Below are positions 9,073 through 17,812 of a stretch of DNA of 64,000 nt, in pieces. How positions within the stretch are numbered: the first letter of the stretch is position 1; the number at the start of each line of letters is the position of its first letter. The position numbers were made by a program, and so were the translations under genes. The notes beneath the pieces were generated by a model. It saw only the letters and a list, made by a program, of their open reading frames with translations, was not told the origin of the DNA and searched no databases. Origin of the DNA: an uncultured Sphingomonadaceae bacterium (GTDB lineage: Bacteria > Pseudomonadota > Alphaproteobacteria > Sphingomonadales > Sphingomonadaceae); NCBI GenBank assembly GCA_947493195.1, contig CANLQG010000005.1, forward strand, positions 1 to 64,000, written 5' to 3'.

Positions 9073-9107
9073 AAAAAGGGGCGCCAGGTTTCCCTGACGC
9101 CCCTTTT
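9073..9107 (-). terminator. Rho-independent terminator after the Flp pilin genes
   Basis: An inverted repeat (GGGGCGTCAGG / CCTGGCGCCCC with a short loop) is flanked by A-rich and T-rich tracts. Read on the minus strand it ends in CCCCTTTTT just past the first Flp pilin stop. The A tract on the other side could also let it stop plus-strand transcription. Confidence 0.85.
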
Positions 9108-9121
9108 CTCGGTGTTAGCGA

Positions 9122-9310
9122 TTAGTCGTCCTGGTTCGCGGTGTTCGCGGCGTTCAGTTCGGTCTGAACGTTCACGAAGGTGTTCGTCAGTTCGCCGCCG
9201 AGGCTCTGCATGGCGGTGATGGCAGCAACAGCGATAAGAGCGGCGATCAGGCCGTATTCGATGGCGGTCGCGCCCTGTTCGTCCTGGACGAGGTTCTTGA
9301 AGAAGGTCAT
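9122..9310 (-). CDS. Flp family type IVb pilin
   Basis: A 62-residue pilin. The start ATG at 9310 is fixed by an AGGAG SD 7 nt upstream. The prepilin peptidase site and hydrophobic helix are clear: DEQG|ATAIEYGLIAALIAVAAITAM, with Glu at +5 and Tyr at +6 as in Flp pilins. The short acidic C-terminus ends NQDD. Flp pilins polymerise into thin Tad pili used for surface attachment. No tad/cpa secretion genes are near, so assembly genes must be elsewhere. It is transcribed after the second pilin gene (9405-9599). Confidence 0.92.
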   Translation of the reverse strand: MTFFKNLVQDEQGATAIEYGLIAALIAVAAITAMQSLGGELTNTFVNVQTELNAANTANQDD

Positions 9311-9404
9311 TTCAAATCTCCTGATTGTAATCTTCGGTACCCGGCTCAACCGGATGTCACCGTTCGAGCAATTTGGTTTCTACTTAGAAGGTGTTGAGAA
9401 ATTC

Positions 9405-9599
9405 CTAACCGCCTTCATTGTTGTTGACGGCTTCATATTTGTCGCTCACGCCGCCCCACATTGCGATGGTCTCGGACGCGAGACCCTGCAGGGCGGTTAC
9501 CATCGCGATCACGATAAGAGCGGCGATCAGGCCGTATTCGACAGCGGTCGCACCCTGGGTGTCGCGCAGCAGGCGCTTGATGAAATGTTTCGCAAACAA
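9405..9599 (-). CDS. Flp family type IVb pilin, second copy (TTG start)
   Basis: A 64-residue pilin paralogue with the cleavage and helix pattern DTQG|ATAVEYGLIAALIVIAMVTAL. The frame is open far upstream with no ATG near the expected start; a TTG at 9599, 6 nt after an AGGGGA SD, gives MFAKHFIKRLL, which matches the basic leader of Flp prepilins. The tail is Asn/Glu-rich. It probably forms one unit with the downstream pilin (9122-9310). The two differ in their C-termini, so they may be major and minor pilins. It diverges from mutT over about 70 bp. Confidence 0.88.
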   Translation of the reverse strand: MFAKHFIKRLLRDTQGATAVEYGLIAALIVIAMVTALQGLASETIAMWGGVSDKYEAVNNNEGG

Positions 9600-9669
9600 C
9601 GCTGGTCCCCTGGTTAAACTGCGACAGCATGCGGTTTCGCACCTTAGGTTTAAGGATTCCTTTCTTCGT

Positions 9670-10080
9670 ATGGTTGACGTGCAAAATATTCCGACATGGC
9701 TGATGGTGGTGGCGCTTGCCCTGTTCGACCAGGAAGGCCGCATCCTGCTGCAGCAGCGTCCCACCGGGAAGCATCACGGCGGTATGTGGGAATTTCCCGG
9801 CGGCAAGGTCGAAGTGTCTGAAAAACCTGTAAAAGCGCTTGTCAGGGAGATTGCGGAGGAACTGGGTCTGGAACTTGACGCTGCGATGCTGGAGCCGGCC
9901 TTCTTTGCCGAGGAAGGCACCGATCCGGCGATTGTCCTAAATCTTTACACTTCGCGCCAGCCGGTGGGGGAACCACGCGCGCTGGAAGGACAGGACTGGG
10001 GCTGGTTCTCTCTTGCAGAAGCAGCGGCTTTGCCACTGGCACCGATGGACCGAAAACTATTGTCACGCTTTGCCGGATAG
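9670..10080 (+). CDS. mutT: (Deoxy)nucleoside triphosphate pyrophosphohydrolase, MutT type (NUDIX)
   Basis: A 136-residue NUDIX hydrolase with an intact Nudix box, GGKVEVSEKPVKALVREIAEE, preceded by GMWEFPGG as in MutT. The family hydrolyses 8-oxo-dGTP to prevent A:T to C:G mutations. The start ATG at 9670 was chosen because MVDVQNIPTW leads into the first beta strand. The frame runs open upstream into the pilin region, which is on the other strand. Confidence 0.9.
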   Translation: MVDVQNIPTWLMVVALALFDQEGRILLQQRPTGKHHGGMWEFPGGKVEVSEKPVKALVREIAEELGLELDAAMLEPAFFAEEGTDPAIVLNLYTSRQPVGEPRALEGQDWGWFSLAEAAALPLAPMDRKLLSRFAG

Positions 10081-10126
10081 GGGTTGCCAAGCTGCAAAAC
10101 CCTCCCTATTTGCCCGCCTCTCAAGT

Positions 10127-10203
10127 GCGCCAGTAGCTCAGCTGGATAGAGTACCTGACTACGAATCAGGCGGCCGGAGGTTCGAATCCTTCCTGGCGCA
10201 CCA
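10127..10203 (+). tRNA. tRNA-Arg(ACG)
   Basis: A 77-nt cloverleaf. The acceptor arm GCGCCAG pairs with CTGGCGC, the D-loop is GCTCAGCTGGATAGAG, the anticodon arm CTGACT-ACG-AATCAG gives anticodon ACG, the T-arm contains GGTTCGAATCC, and the CCA end is encoded. The anticodon is modified to ICG in bacteria and reads CGU/CGC/CGA. Confidence 0.97.
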
Positions 10204-10241
10204 GAAAAGGGACTGACCTGAAAGGGTCGGTCCCTTTTTTG
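10204..10241 (+). terminator. Terminator after tRNA-Arg
   Basis: The stem AGGGACTGACCT / AGGGTCGGTCCCT with loop GAA (one G·U pair) is followed by six T residues, directly behind the CCA end. Confidence 0.85.
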
Positions 10242-10378
10242 GTTCTGGGCCCTGTTGGGTTCTGGGAAGCGCGGTTTCGTTCGAGCTCCCGCCCGTACAC
10301 ACCTTTTAGGCCGCCGTGCGGAACCCTTCCGGGCATTCGCCTGTTCATCTTGCAAACATCCCAACAGGAGCCTGCCCC

Positions 10379-10864
10379 GTGTCCGAAGACATTTTTGCCC
10401 GCCTCAAGGAAGATCACGAATCGCATCGCGTCATTCTCGACAAGATGGCAGAGACTCACGGCGAGAGCGACGAGCGCAAGGAATTGCTGGAGCAATTCAC
10501 CAAGGAAGTGAAGAGCCACGCCGCAGCGGAAGAGCAGGCGCTCTATTCCACCATGCTGCGCAAGCCGCCGACAACTGACATGACGCGCCATTCCGTGGCA
10601 GAGCATCACGAGTTGAACGAGCTGCTGAACGATCTCGCGGCGCAGGACATGTCCTCGTCCGCATGGATGGCCGCTTTCAAGAAGCTGGACCACGATTATC
10701 GTCACCACATCAACGAGGAAGAAGAAGATCACTTCCCCGAATTCGAGCCGCACCTGACCAAGGAAGACCGCGAGCACATGCGCAGCGTCTTCGACCGTCG
10801 CAAAGCGGAGGAAAAGGACGAGGCCGAGGTAACGCCCGAAAAGATGGAAGACGCCAAGGAATAG
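10379..10864 (+). CDS. Hemerythrin (HHE) domain protein
   Basis: A 161-residue protein starting GTG at 10379, 8 nt after AGGAG. It has the His/Glu pattern of an HHE four-helix bundle that binds a di-iron site: DHESH near residue 12, VKSHAAAEEQALY, RHSVAEHHELNELL, and DHDYRHHINEEEEDHFPEF. The C-terminus is a highly charged Lys/Glu tail. The family senses or buffers oxygen or nitric oxide, or repairs iron-sulfur centres; which role applies cannot be read from the sequence. It is followed by the phospholipase-D-like gene after 27 bp and may be co-transcribed. Confidence 0.88.
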   Translation: MSEDIFARLKEDHESHRVILDKMAETHGESDERKELLEQFTKEVKSHAAAEEQALYSTMLRKPPTTDMTRHSVAEHHELNELLNDLAAQDMSSSAWMAAFKKLDHDYRHHINEEEEDHFPEFEPHLTKEDREHMRSVFDRRKAEEKDEAEVTPEKMEDAKE

Positions 10865-10891
10865 GCGCGAACCGCAGCGGAGGGCGCGTCA

Positions 10892-12436
10892 TTGGAAAGA
10901 GTTGAAAACCGGGTCGAGGACTACGACGATTCCTCGATCGAACCGGGTGTCTGGCGTTATGCCAGGGCCCGCAAGGTTCGTGTCGTCATCGACGGGGCGG
11001 ATTATTTCGACCTGATCCAGCAGGCCATGCTGAAGGCCCGCCAGCGCATCCTGCTGATCGGGTGGGATTTCGATACCCGCATCCATCTCAAGCGCGGTCG
11101 CCGCTGGTGGCAAAAGGGCTGGAAGAGCGAATATCCCTCGCGCCTGGGCAGTTTCATCATCTGGCTGAACAACCATCGGCCCGATCTGGAAATCCGCATC
11201 CTGAAATGGAGCTATGGCTTCCTGAAATTCTTCGGGCGCGGGGCCATGGCATTCGATCTTCTTCGATGGTGGCGCCACCGGCGAATCGATTTCAAGTTCG
11301 ATACGGCGCACCCGGTAGCATGTTCGCACCACCAGAAACTGGTCATCATCGACGATGATTTCGCGGTCTGCGGCGGGATCGATATGACAACCCGACGGTG
11401 GGACACGCGTGAACACCTGGAAGACGAGCCCGGTCGCGAGCGACCCGATGGCCAGCCCTACGGACCGTGGCACGACCTGACCATGATGATGGAAGGCGAG
11501 GTTGCCAGCGAACTGGAGCTTCTAGGGCGCGCTCGCTGGGTGAGGGCAGGGGGAAAGCCGCTTTCCAAGCCGCATCCCGACCCCGGAAGCGCCTGGCCCG
11601 ATAACCTTGCGCCGCATTTCGAGGATGTCGAGGTCGGTATCGCCCGCACCCGTGCCGCCTATGACAAAGACCCCAAGATCGACGAGATAGAAACGCTGTT
11701 CCTCCGCCAGATCGCCAACGCCAAGCGGTTCGTCTATGCGGAAAACCAGTATTTCACCTCGCGCACCATCTGCGAGGCGATTGCCAAACGCCTGTTCCAA
11801 CCGGACCCGCCCGAATTCACCATTGTCATGCCACATACCGGGGAAGGCTGGGCGGAAGCGACTGCGATGGATCCCGCACGCGACGAACTGGTCGCCGCGC
11901 TGGAGGAACTGGACACGCATGACCGGTTCAACCTCTACGTCCCGCACAGCGGGCAGACGCCGATCTATGTCCATGCCAAGCTGATGATTGTGGACGACCG
12001 CATCCTGCGCGTCGGTTCCGCCAACATGAACAACCGCTCCATGGGACTGGACAGCGAATGCGATGTATTCATCGACTGCGACAGGCCGGGCAACGCCAAG
12101 GCGAAGCCGGCAATCCGCGCCATCCGCGAATCGCTGCTGGCTGAACACCTGGGCATCTTCAAGCAGGACGTGTCTTTCCTGATCGAGAAGCATGGCAGCA
12201 TGGCGGGGATGATCGATTACATCGGTGACCGGAACAGGCGTTACCTGCGGCGACTGCGGCCCGGCAGGCACGAAGACTGGGAACGCGAACTGGCGCTCGA
12301 TGAAAGGCTCGATCCGGAACAGCCGGAGGAGCTTTTCGATTTCGACAAGTCAGACCGTGGCCTTTTCCGGCGGGGCAGCCTATTGGCCAAGGCGCACAGC
12401 AAGCTGAAGAGAAGGCGCAAACCCGCGAATGAGTAG
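10892..12436 (+). CDS. Phospholipase D / cardiolipin synthase-like protein
   Basis: A 514-residue protein with two HKD motifs, [19 protein letters not shown] (about residue 148) and [24 protein letters not shown] (about residue 361), which form the PLD superfamily active site. It lacks the N-terminal membrane helices of classical cardiolipin synthases, so it is likely cytoplasmic or peripheral. It resembles long bacterial PLD-like proteins that act on phosphatidyl substrates. It starts TTG at 10892 with GGAGGG 9 nt upstream. The stop overlaps folE by 8 bp. Confidence 0.88.
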   Translation: MERVENRVEDYDDSSIEPGVWRYARARKVRVVIDGADYFDLIQQAMLKARQRILLIGWDFDTRIHLKRGRRWWQKGWKSEYPSRLGSFIIWLNNHRPDLEIRILKWSYGFLKFFGRGAMAFDLLRWWRHRRIDFKFDTAHPVACSHHQKLVIIDDDFAVCGGIDMTTRRWDTREHLEDEPGRERPDGQPYGPWHDLTMMMEGEVASELELLGRARWVRAGGKPLSKPHPDPGSAWPDNLAPHFEDVEVGIARTRAAYDKDPKIDEIETLFLRQIANAKRFVYAENQYFTSRTICEAIAKRLFQPDPPEFTIVMPHTGEGWAEATAMDPARDELVAALEELDTHDRFNLYVPHSGQTPIYVHAKLMIVDDRILRVGSANMNNRSMGLDSECDVFIDCDRPGNAKAKPAIRAIRESLLAEHLGIFKQDVSFLIEKHGSMAGMIDYIGDRNRRYLRRLRPGRHEDWERELALDERLDPEQPEELFDFDKSDRGLFRRGSLLAKAHSKLKRRRKPANE

Positions 12437-13037
12437 CCTTGTAGGTCCGGACGAGGACGATCCCCGGGGCAAACCCCCGGTTCCCGAAGACGTGCAGGAG
12501 GCGATCCGCACGCTTATCAAATGGGCGGGCGACGATCCTACCCGCGAAGGGTTGCTCGACACGCCAAAGCGCGTGGCACGGGCGTGGAAGGAATACTGCA
12601 TCGGCTATGGCGAGGATCCTTCGCATCACCTGGCCCGCGTGTTCGAGGAAGTGGGCGGCTATGACGAGATCGTGCTGCTGAAGGACATTCCGTTCCAGAG
12701 CCACTGCGAGCATCACATGGCCCCGATCATTGGCAAGGCGGCCATCGCCTACCTGCCGACGGACCGGGTGGTGGGCATTTCCAAGCTGGCACGCGTGCTG
12801 CACGGCTTTGCCCGCCGTCTGCAGGTGCAGGAACGGCTTACCGCAGAGGTGGCCCAGTGTATCCAGGATCATCTCAACCCCCGCGGCGTTGCCGTGGTGA
12901 TCGAAGCCAGCCATGCCTGCATGACCGCCCGCGGCGTGCGCACGCCGGGCGTGAGCATGGTCACCAGCCAGGTCATGGGCACTTTCCGCAGCGACCCGCG
13001 AAGCCGCGAAGAAGTGCTCAAGCTGATGGGTTACTGA
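12429..13037 (+). CDS. folE: GTP cyclohydrolase I
   Basis: A 202-residue enzyme converting GTP to dihydroneopterin triphosphate, the first step of folate/pterin synthesis. Signature segments are [19 protein letters not shown], the zinc-binding [18 protein letters not shown], and [18 protein letters not shown] with the second Cys ligand and SHxCMxxRG motif. The C-terminus is [15 protein letters not shown]. The two Cys and His zinc ligands typical of the type I (FolE1) enzyme are present. It starts inside the end of the PLD-like gene. Confidence 0.97.
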   Translation: MSSLVGPDEDDPRGKPPVPEDVQEAIRTLIKWAGDDPTREGLLDTPKRVARAWKEYCIGYGEDPSHHLARVFEEVGGYDEIVLLKDIPFQSHCEHHMAPIIGKAAIAYLPTDRVVGISKLARVLHGFARRLQVQERLTAEVAQCIQDHLNPRGVAVVIEASHACMTARGVRTPGVSMVTSQVMGTFRSDPRSREEVLKLMGY

Positions 13038-13077
13038 GCAGGCCGACCGGCCGCCAAGACGAATTGAAAGGAAAAGA

Positions 13078-14370
13078 ATGACTGCATTGCGCGTAAGAGG
13101 CGGGCAGAAGCTGGTCGGCAAGATCGAACCCTCCGCCAACAAGAACGCGGTGCTCCCGGTGCTGTGCGCCACGCTGCTGAGCGAGGCGCCGATCATGCTG
13201 CGCAACGTTCCCGAAATCACCGATGTTCAGCGCATCCACGCATTCTTCAGCGAGCTTGGCTCCACGGTGGAATGGGACAAGTCTGCCAAGACACTCAGGA
13301 TCGATCACTCGACCATTTCATCCAGCGCGAGAGCCAAGCTGCCACAGGCCATGCGCGCGTCGATCATGATGATCCCCGGTCTTCTCTCGCGCCTTGGCGA
13401 AGCACGGCTGGAACACGAGGTGAAGGGCTGCACGCTGGGCGCACGCGAGATCGATCCGCACGTCCAGGTGTTCAAGGCGTTCGGCGCGGACGTGTCCTAC
13501 GAAGGCAAGGACATCGTGTTCCGCAACAGCCACAAGGCTGACGGCACACGCATGTGGCTGGAGTATGCCTCTGTCACCACGACCGAGAATTTCATCATTA
13601 GCGCGCTGACCGCCAACGGCACCAGCCAGATCGTGAACGCCGCGTGCGAGCCGCACGTGCAGGAAATGTGCACCTTCCTGGAATTGATGGGCGGCACCAT
13701 TCGGGGGAAGGGCACCTCGATGGTTTCGGTCGACGGATGCAGAAGCTTCAAGGCAGTCGATTATACCTTTGTGGAGGATTTTCACGAGATCGCCACGTTC
13801 CTCGCGCTGTCCGCGATCACCGGCGGCGATGTTTCGGTGCGCAATACGCGACCTGAGGATTTCATGCTGATCGACAAGACGTTCGAGAAGTTCGGCGCCC
13901 ATGTCGAGCACAAGGATGGCTGGTCGCGCCTTGCCGCGCCAGAGGAACTGGTGGTGCAGAAGAACTTCACCAGCCACCTGACAACCAAGGTGGAAGCCGC
14001 GCCGTGGCCCTATATCCCGGCCGACCTGCTGCCGATCTTCATCGCCCTCGGCGTGAAGGCGCGGGGACAGACGATGTTCTGGAACAAGGTCTACGAAGGC
14101 GGGCTGACCTGGCACACCGAACTCAGCCTGTTCGGCGCGCACACACTGCTGTGCGATCCGCACCGGCTGATTACGTTCGGCGGGCAGAAGCTGGTTCCGG
14201 CTACCGTTACCAGCCCCTACATCATTCGCGTGGCCATCGCCCTGCTGATGGTGGCTGCATCGATCGAAGGCGAATCGACTATTCTCGATGCCGATCCGAT
14301 GCGCCGCGCGCATCCCGATTTCGTACCCAATATCGACAGCCTCGGCGTCGACGTATCCTGGGACGACTAG
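13078..14370 (+). CDS. murA: MurA-family enolpyruvyl transferase, atypical (UDP-GlcNAc 1-carboxyvinyltransferase-like)
   Basis: A 430-residue EPT-fold protein. MurA transfers enolpyruvate from PEP to UDP-GlcNAc as the first committed step of peptidoglycan synthesis and is the fosfomycin target. Counterparts of the key residues are present: K22-N23 (SANKN), C118 with R123 (KGCTLGARE), D316 (YIPADLLP) and R384 (YIIRVAIALL). Several usually conserved blocks differ: the DRIEAGTF region reads FVEDFHEIATF, DLRASAAL reads SPYIIRVAIAL, and the C-terminal HLDRGYE block reads DPMRRAHPDF. It could therefore be a second, specialised EPT and not the main MurA. A clear SD (GAAAGGAAAAG) precedes the ATG. 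Confidence 0.78.
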   Translation: MTALRVRGGQKLVGKIEPSANKNAVLPVLCATLLSEAPIMLRNVPEITDVQRIHAFFSELGSTVEWDKSAKTLRIDHSTISSSARAKLPQAMRASIMMIPGLLSRLGEARLEHEVKGCTLGAREIDPHVQVFKAFGADVSYEGKDIVFRNSHKADGTRMWLEYASVTTTENFIISALTANGTSQIVNAACEPHVQEMCTFLELMGGTIRGKGTSMVSVDGCRSFKAVDYTFVEDFHEIATFLALSAITGGDVSVRNTRPEDFMLIDKTFEKFGAHVEHKDGWSRLAAPEELVVQKNFTSHLTTKVEAAPWPYIPADLLPIFIALGVKARGQTMFWNKVYEGGLTWHTELSLFGAHTLLCDPHRLITFGGQKLVPATVTSPYIIRVAIALLMVAASIEGESTILDADPMRRAHPDFVPNIDSLGVDVSWDD

Positions 14371-14437
14371 ACAGGGGGAAGGGGCCGTGCGGCTCCGCTC
14401 CTAATTTGCAAACTCGATTGAAAACAAGGAATTGAAA

Positions 14438-14944
14438 ATGCGCAAGATCGTACTCGCTGCAGCCATGGCCGGCACCGCCCTTACCCTCAGCGCCTGCGGC
14501 GAAACCGCCGAAGAGCCTGTGGAAGCCGAGCCCATGGAAACCGTTGAGGCTGGCATTCCCGCCGACACCGAAACCAATGCCATTACCGACGCCAGCACGG
14601 CTTCCGTCGACCAACTTGTGGCCGTCGAAGGTGTCTCGCAGGAACTGGCCGATGCCATCGTTGCCGGGCAGCCCTATGCCGACGTTACCGAACTGAACGC
14701 CGTACTGCTCGCCAACGTCAGCGAGGAAGAGGCGGCAACGGTGCTGGAGAACGTCTTCGTGCCGATCAACCTCAACGAGGCATCCAACGAAGCCATCGCG
14801 CTGATCCCGGGCATGAGCGACCGCATGATCGGCGAATTCCTGGAATATCGTCCCTACGAGAACATGGACGAATTCAACCGCGAAATCGGCAAGTACGTCG
14901 ACGAGGAAGAAGTCGCTCGCCTGCGTCGTTACGTCACTCTCTGA
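14438..14944 (+). CDS. Lipoprotein with helix-hairpin-helix (ComEA-like) repeats
   Basis: A 168-residue protein with a lipoprotein signal (MRKIVLAAAMAGTALTLSACGE; lipobox LSAC). After an acidic linker rich in Glu/Thr/Ala it has two tandem modules resembling helix-hairpin-helix DNA-binding units. The second, INLNEASNEAIALIPGMSD then EYRPYENMDEFNREIG, closely follows the ComEA consensus. ComEA binds transforming DNA in the periplasm, but this acidic protein may use the fold for protein contacts. The start ATG at 14438 has an AAGGA SD. The 3' end overlaps msrQ (convergent) by 16 bp. Confidence 0.82.
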   Translation: MRKIVLAAAMAGTALTLSACGETAEEPVEAEPMETVEAGIPADTETNAITDASTASVDQLVAVEGVSQELADAIVAGQPYADVTELNAVLLANVSEEEAATVLENVFVPINLNEASNEAIALIPGMSDRMIGEFLEYRPYENMDEFNREIGKYVDEEEVARLRRYVTL

Positions 14945-15534
14945 CGCTGCTGGATAGCTATCCTCACGATCTCGATGGCGGCCATGATCCCGATGTGGAT
15001 CCAGGCCGTCGTCGGATCGAAGCTGGCCAGAACCCAGTGTACGAACATCAGCACCGCCGCCGGATAGACGAGGCGGTGCAGCTTTTTCCATGACCGTTTC
15101 ATGGCGCGCACGGCCTTGTCGTTCGACGTTATCGCCAGCGGGATGAACAGCGCCAGCGCAAGCCAGCCTGTCAGCATGTCGGAATTTCCGGCCTCTTCCA
15201 GCACCGGCAGAAGCGCGCCCTTGTGCCAAAGGTAGATCGCGGTGTGACCGGCTGCATAGGCGAAGCTGGCTACGCCAAGGTCCCGTCTCCTGCGCAGCAA
15301 CCAGATTGCCCAGAACGCCTTGCGGAACAGCAGGCGGACCGGCGTAACGGCCAGTGTCACCATCAGCAGCCATGCAGCCCAGTCCCCGCTGTCTCCGATT
15401 GCGTGGCCGTAGCCATATTGGTCAGGTGTCATGGCCCAGCGCCACGCGATCCAAAGGCCGGGAAGGGCGAGGATCAGCCAGAGGAAGGGCCGTGATTTCA
15501 GAAACTGCATGGTTTGTCCGTAGCCCTGTTCCAT
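14929..15534 (-). CDS. msrQ: MsrQ-like ferric reductase-type membrane heme protein
   Basis: A 201-residue integral membrane protein with about six helices and the ferric-reductase-like fold. Conserved histidines lie in AYAAGHTAIYLWH (about residue 95), KKLHRLVYPAAVLMFVHWVL (about residue 155) and nearby, consistent with b-heme ligation. GVASFAYAAGH and ITSNDKAVRAMKRSWKKLHRLVY are typical of MsrQ (YedZ), which passes electrons from the quinone pool to periplasmic MsrP for repair of methionine sulfoxide. No msrP is in the window, so the partner is unconfirmed. An alternative start is at 15510. Confidence 0.85.
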   Translation of the reverse strand: MEQGYGQTMQFLKSRPFLWLILALPGLWIAWRWAMTPDQYGYGHAIGDSGDWAAWLLMVTLAVTPVRLLFRKAFWAIWLLRRRRDLGVASFAYAAGHTAIYLWHKGALLPVLEEAGNSDMLTGWLALALFIPLAITSNDKAVRAMKRSWKKLHRLVYPAAVLMFVHWVLASFDPTTAWIHIGIMAAIEIVRIAIQQRQRVT

Positions 15535-15540
15535 AGCTAC

Positions 15541-15575
15541 AAAAAGGGCGCCGCAGCGGGCGCCCTTCTCTCTGG
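15541..15575 (-). terminator. Terminator between the peroxiredoxin gene and msrQ
   Basis: On the minus strand AGGGCGCCCGC / GCGGCGCCCT forms a GC stem, followed by TTTTT. It lies after the peroxiredoxin stop and ends just before the msrQ start, separating the two genes. Confidence 0.8.
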
Positions 15576-15592
15576 TCGATGTGGCGAAGCCC

Positions 15593-16072
15593 CTAGAGCT
15601 GGCCGAGCATGTGCTCTGCGCTCGATACCTTGAATTCTCCGGGATTTTCCACGTTGATTTCGGTAACCACGCCGTCTTCCACGATCATGGAATAGCGGTT
15701 GGAGCGGGTGCCCATGCCATAGCCGCTCATATCGGCGGTAAGGCCCAGCGCCGTGGCGAATTCGCCGCTTCCGTCGGCCAGCATGGTGATCTCGTCACTG
15801 CCATCGGCCTTGTTCCAGGCTCCCAGCACGAAGGCATCGTTCACCGATGTGCAGGCGATCTCGTCCACGCCCTTGGCCTTCAGTTCGTCGGCCTTTTCTA
15901 CGTAGCCGGGCAGGTGCTTGGCAGAGCAGGTCGGCGTGAAAGCGCCTGGCACTGCGAAAAGGGCGACCTTGCGCCCAGCGAAGAAATCGCTCGACTGCAC
16001 CGCCTCGGGGCCGTCGCTCGTGGGCTTTACCAGCTTCACGTCGGGAAGCTTGTCACCTTTGGAAATCGTCAT
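15593..16072 (-). CDS. Peroxiredoxin (Prx5 / AhpE-like, glutaredoxin- or thioredoxin-dependent)
   Basis: A 159-residue peroxiredoxin that reduces H2O2 and organic peroxides. The peroxidatic Cys lies in PGAFTPTCSAKHLPGY (about Cys49). ACTSVNDAFVLGAW and the Arg in GTRSNRYSMIVEDGVV are the usual Prx5 elements. There is no signal peptide, so it is cytoplasmic. An AGGAGG-type SD lies just upstream. It diverges from ahcY across a 189-bp gap and has its own terminator. Confidence 0.94.
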   Translation of the reverse strand: MTISKGDKLPDVKLVKPTSDGPEAVQSSDFFAGRKVALFAVPGAFTPTCSAKHLPGYVEKADELKAKGVDEIACTSVNDAFVLGAWNKADGSDEITMLADGSGEFATALGLTADMSGYGMGTRSNRYSMIVEDGVVTEINVENPGEFKVSSAEHMLGQL

Positions 16073-16261
16073 TTGGTAATCCTCCTGTCACCGTCCGGGG
16101 ACCGACATAGGTGCTGCCGCCAAGTCCGCAAGCGGAATGCCATTTACCCCGCCTTAAACAGGGGTTGTCCCCCGTCGCGCTGCTCACTAAGTGCAGGTGC
16201 AGCATAGGCGTTGCATGGAGCCCCGGCGACGCATTACCCGAACACGACAGGAGACGTGCCC

Positions 16262-17677
16262 GTGGCCGACGCCGCTTTCGACGACTACATCATCAAGGAT
16301 ATCGCGCTTGCCGACTATGGCCGCGCGGAGATCAACATTGCCGAAACCGAAATGCCGGGCCTGATGGCCACGCGTGAGGAATTCGGCGACGCGCAGCCGC
16401 TGAAGGGCGCTCGCATCACTGGCAGCCTGCACATGACGATCCAGACCGCCGTGCTGATCGAAACGCTCACCGCGTTGGGTGCGGAAGTGCGCTGGGCCAC
16501 CTGCAACATCTTCTCCACGCAGGATCACGCGGCCGCTGCCATCGCCGCGCAGGATATTCCGGTTTTCGCGGTGAAGGGCGAAAGCCTGGCGGAATACTGG
16601 GACTATGTCGGCAAGATTTTCGACTGGTCGACCGATGACGACCAGGACCAGACCGCCAACCTCATTCTTGACGATGGCGGCGATGCTACCATGTTCGCGC
16701 TGTGGGGCGCACGCGTGGAAGCGGGCGAGGACCTGCCCGAGCCGAACAATGCCGAAGAAGTCGAATTCCAGCGTTCGCTGAAGGAATTCCTCAAGCGCAA
16801 GCCGGGCTACCTGACGAAATCGGTGAAGAACATTCTTGGCGTTTCGGAAGAAACCACCACGGGCGTCCATCGCCTTTATGGCCTTGCCAAGAAGGGCAAG
16901 CTGCCGTTCCCCGCGATTAACGTGAACGATTCGGTCACCAAGTCGAAGTTCGACAACCTCTACGGCTGCCGCGAATCGCTGGTGGACGCCATCCGCCGCG
17001 CGACCGACGTCATGCTGTCGGGCAAGGTTGCCCTGGTTGCCGGCTACGGCGACGTGGGCAAGGGCAGCGCACAGTCGCTCCGCAACGGCGGCGCACGTGT
17101 TCTGGTGACGGAAATCGATCCGATCTGCGCGCTGCAGGCGGCGATGGAAGGGTACGAGGTCGTGACGATGGAAGAAGGCGTGAAGCGCGCCGACATCTTC
17201 GTCACCACTACCGGTAACGAAGACGTGATCACTGCCGAGCACATGAAGGCGATGAAGCCCATGAGCATCGTGTGCAACATCGGCCACTTCGATTCCGAGA
17301 TCCAGATCAGCGCGCTCGACAATTACGAGTGGACCGAACTGAAGCCCGGCACCGACCTGGTGAAGTTCCCCGACGGCAAGGAAATCATCGTCCTGGCCAA
17401 GGGGCGCCTGGTGAACCTGGCCTGCGCCACCGGCCACCCCAGCTTCGTGATGAGCTGTTCCTTTACCAACCAGGTGATGGCACAGCTGGAACTGTGGGAG
17501 CGCCACGAGCAGTACGAGAACGACGTTTACGTCCTGCCGAAGAAGCTGGACGAGAAGGTCGCGGCTCTGCACCTCGACAAGCTGGGTGTGAAGCTGACGA
17601 AGCTCAGCAAGCAACAGGCCGACTATATCGGCGTGCCGGTAGAAGGTCCGTTCAAGCCGGAACACTATCGCTACTGA
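16262..17677 (+). CDS. ahcY: Adenosylhomocysteinase
   Basis: A 471-residue NAD-dependent enzyme that splits S-adenosylhomocysteine into adenosine and homocysteine, keeping methylation reactions running. Motifs are [32 protein letters not shown], the Rossmann [27 protein letters not shown], and the C-terminal KPEHYRY. The start is taken as GTG at 16262, behind AGGAGA, which gives the conserved N-terminus; a 17-residue longer start at 16211 is possible but has no SD. A terminator follows at 17704. No SAH riboswitch consensus was seen upstream. Confidence 0.96.
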   Translation: MADAAFDDYIIKDIALADYGRAEINIAETEMPGLMATREEFGDAQPLKGARITGSLHMTIQTAVLIETLTALGAEVRWATCNIFSTQDHAAAAIAAQDIPVFAVKGESLAEYWDYVGKIFDWSTDDDQDQTANLILDDGGDATMFALWGARVEAGEDLPEPNNAEEVEFQRSLKEFLKRKPGYLTKSVKNILGVSEETTTGVHRLYGLAKKGKLPFPAINVNDSVTKSKFDNLYGCRESLVDAIRRATDVMLSGKVALVAGYGDVGKGSAQSLRNGGARVLVTEIDPICALQAAMEGYEVVTMEEGVKRADIFVTTTGNEDVITAEHMKAMKPMSIVCNIGHFDSEIQISALDNYEWTELKPGTDLVKFPDGKEIIVLAKGRLVNLACATGHPSFVMSCSFTNQVMAQLELWERHEQYENDVYVLPKKLDEKVAALHLDKLGVKLTKLSKQQADYIGVPVEGPFKPEHYRY

Positions 17678-17703
17678 TCTGCGGTTCGCATGTATGAACA
17701 CAC

Positions 17704-17740
17704 GAACGCCCCGGCCATTCGCGCCGGGGCGTTTCTTTTT
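17704..17740 (+). terminator. Rho-independent terminator after ahcY
   Basis: The stem ACGCCCCGGC / GCCGGGGCGT with a short loop is followed by TTCTTTTT, 26 bp after the ahcY stop. Confidence 0.92.
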
Positions 17741-17812
17741 GGGCATCAGGAATGTCGGGATTTGCCTGCCGCCCATTGCAACTGCGCCCCCTGTCCCATA
17801 GCTGCATAGGCA

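Noticed and set aside
9613..9653. CtrA site in the pilin/mutT intergenic region
   Set aside because: TTAA half-sites are present near 9613 and 9650 but not in the TTAA-N7-TTAA arrangement.
16073..16261. Possible SAH/SAM riboswitch before ahcY
   Set aside because: Looked for the GAGGAGCGCTGC-type SAH aptamer and SAM-II cores; none is present. Only short GC dyads are seen. A covariance-model search would decide.
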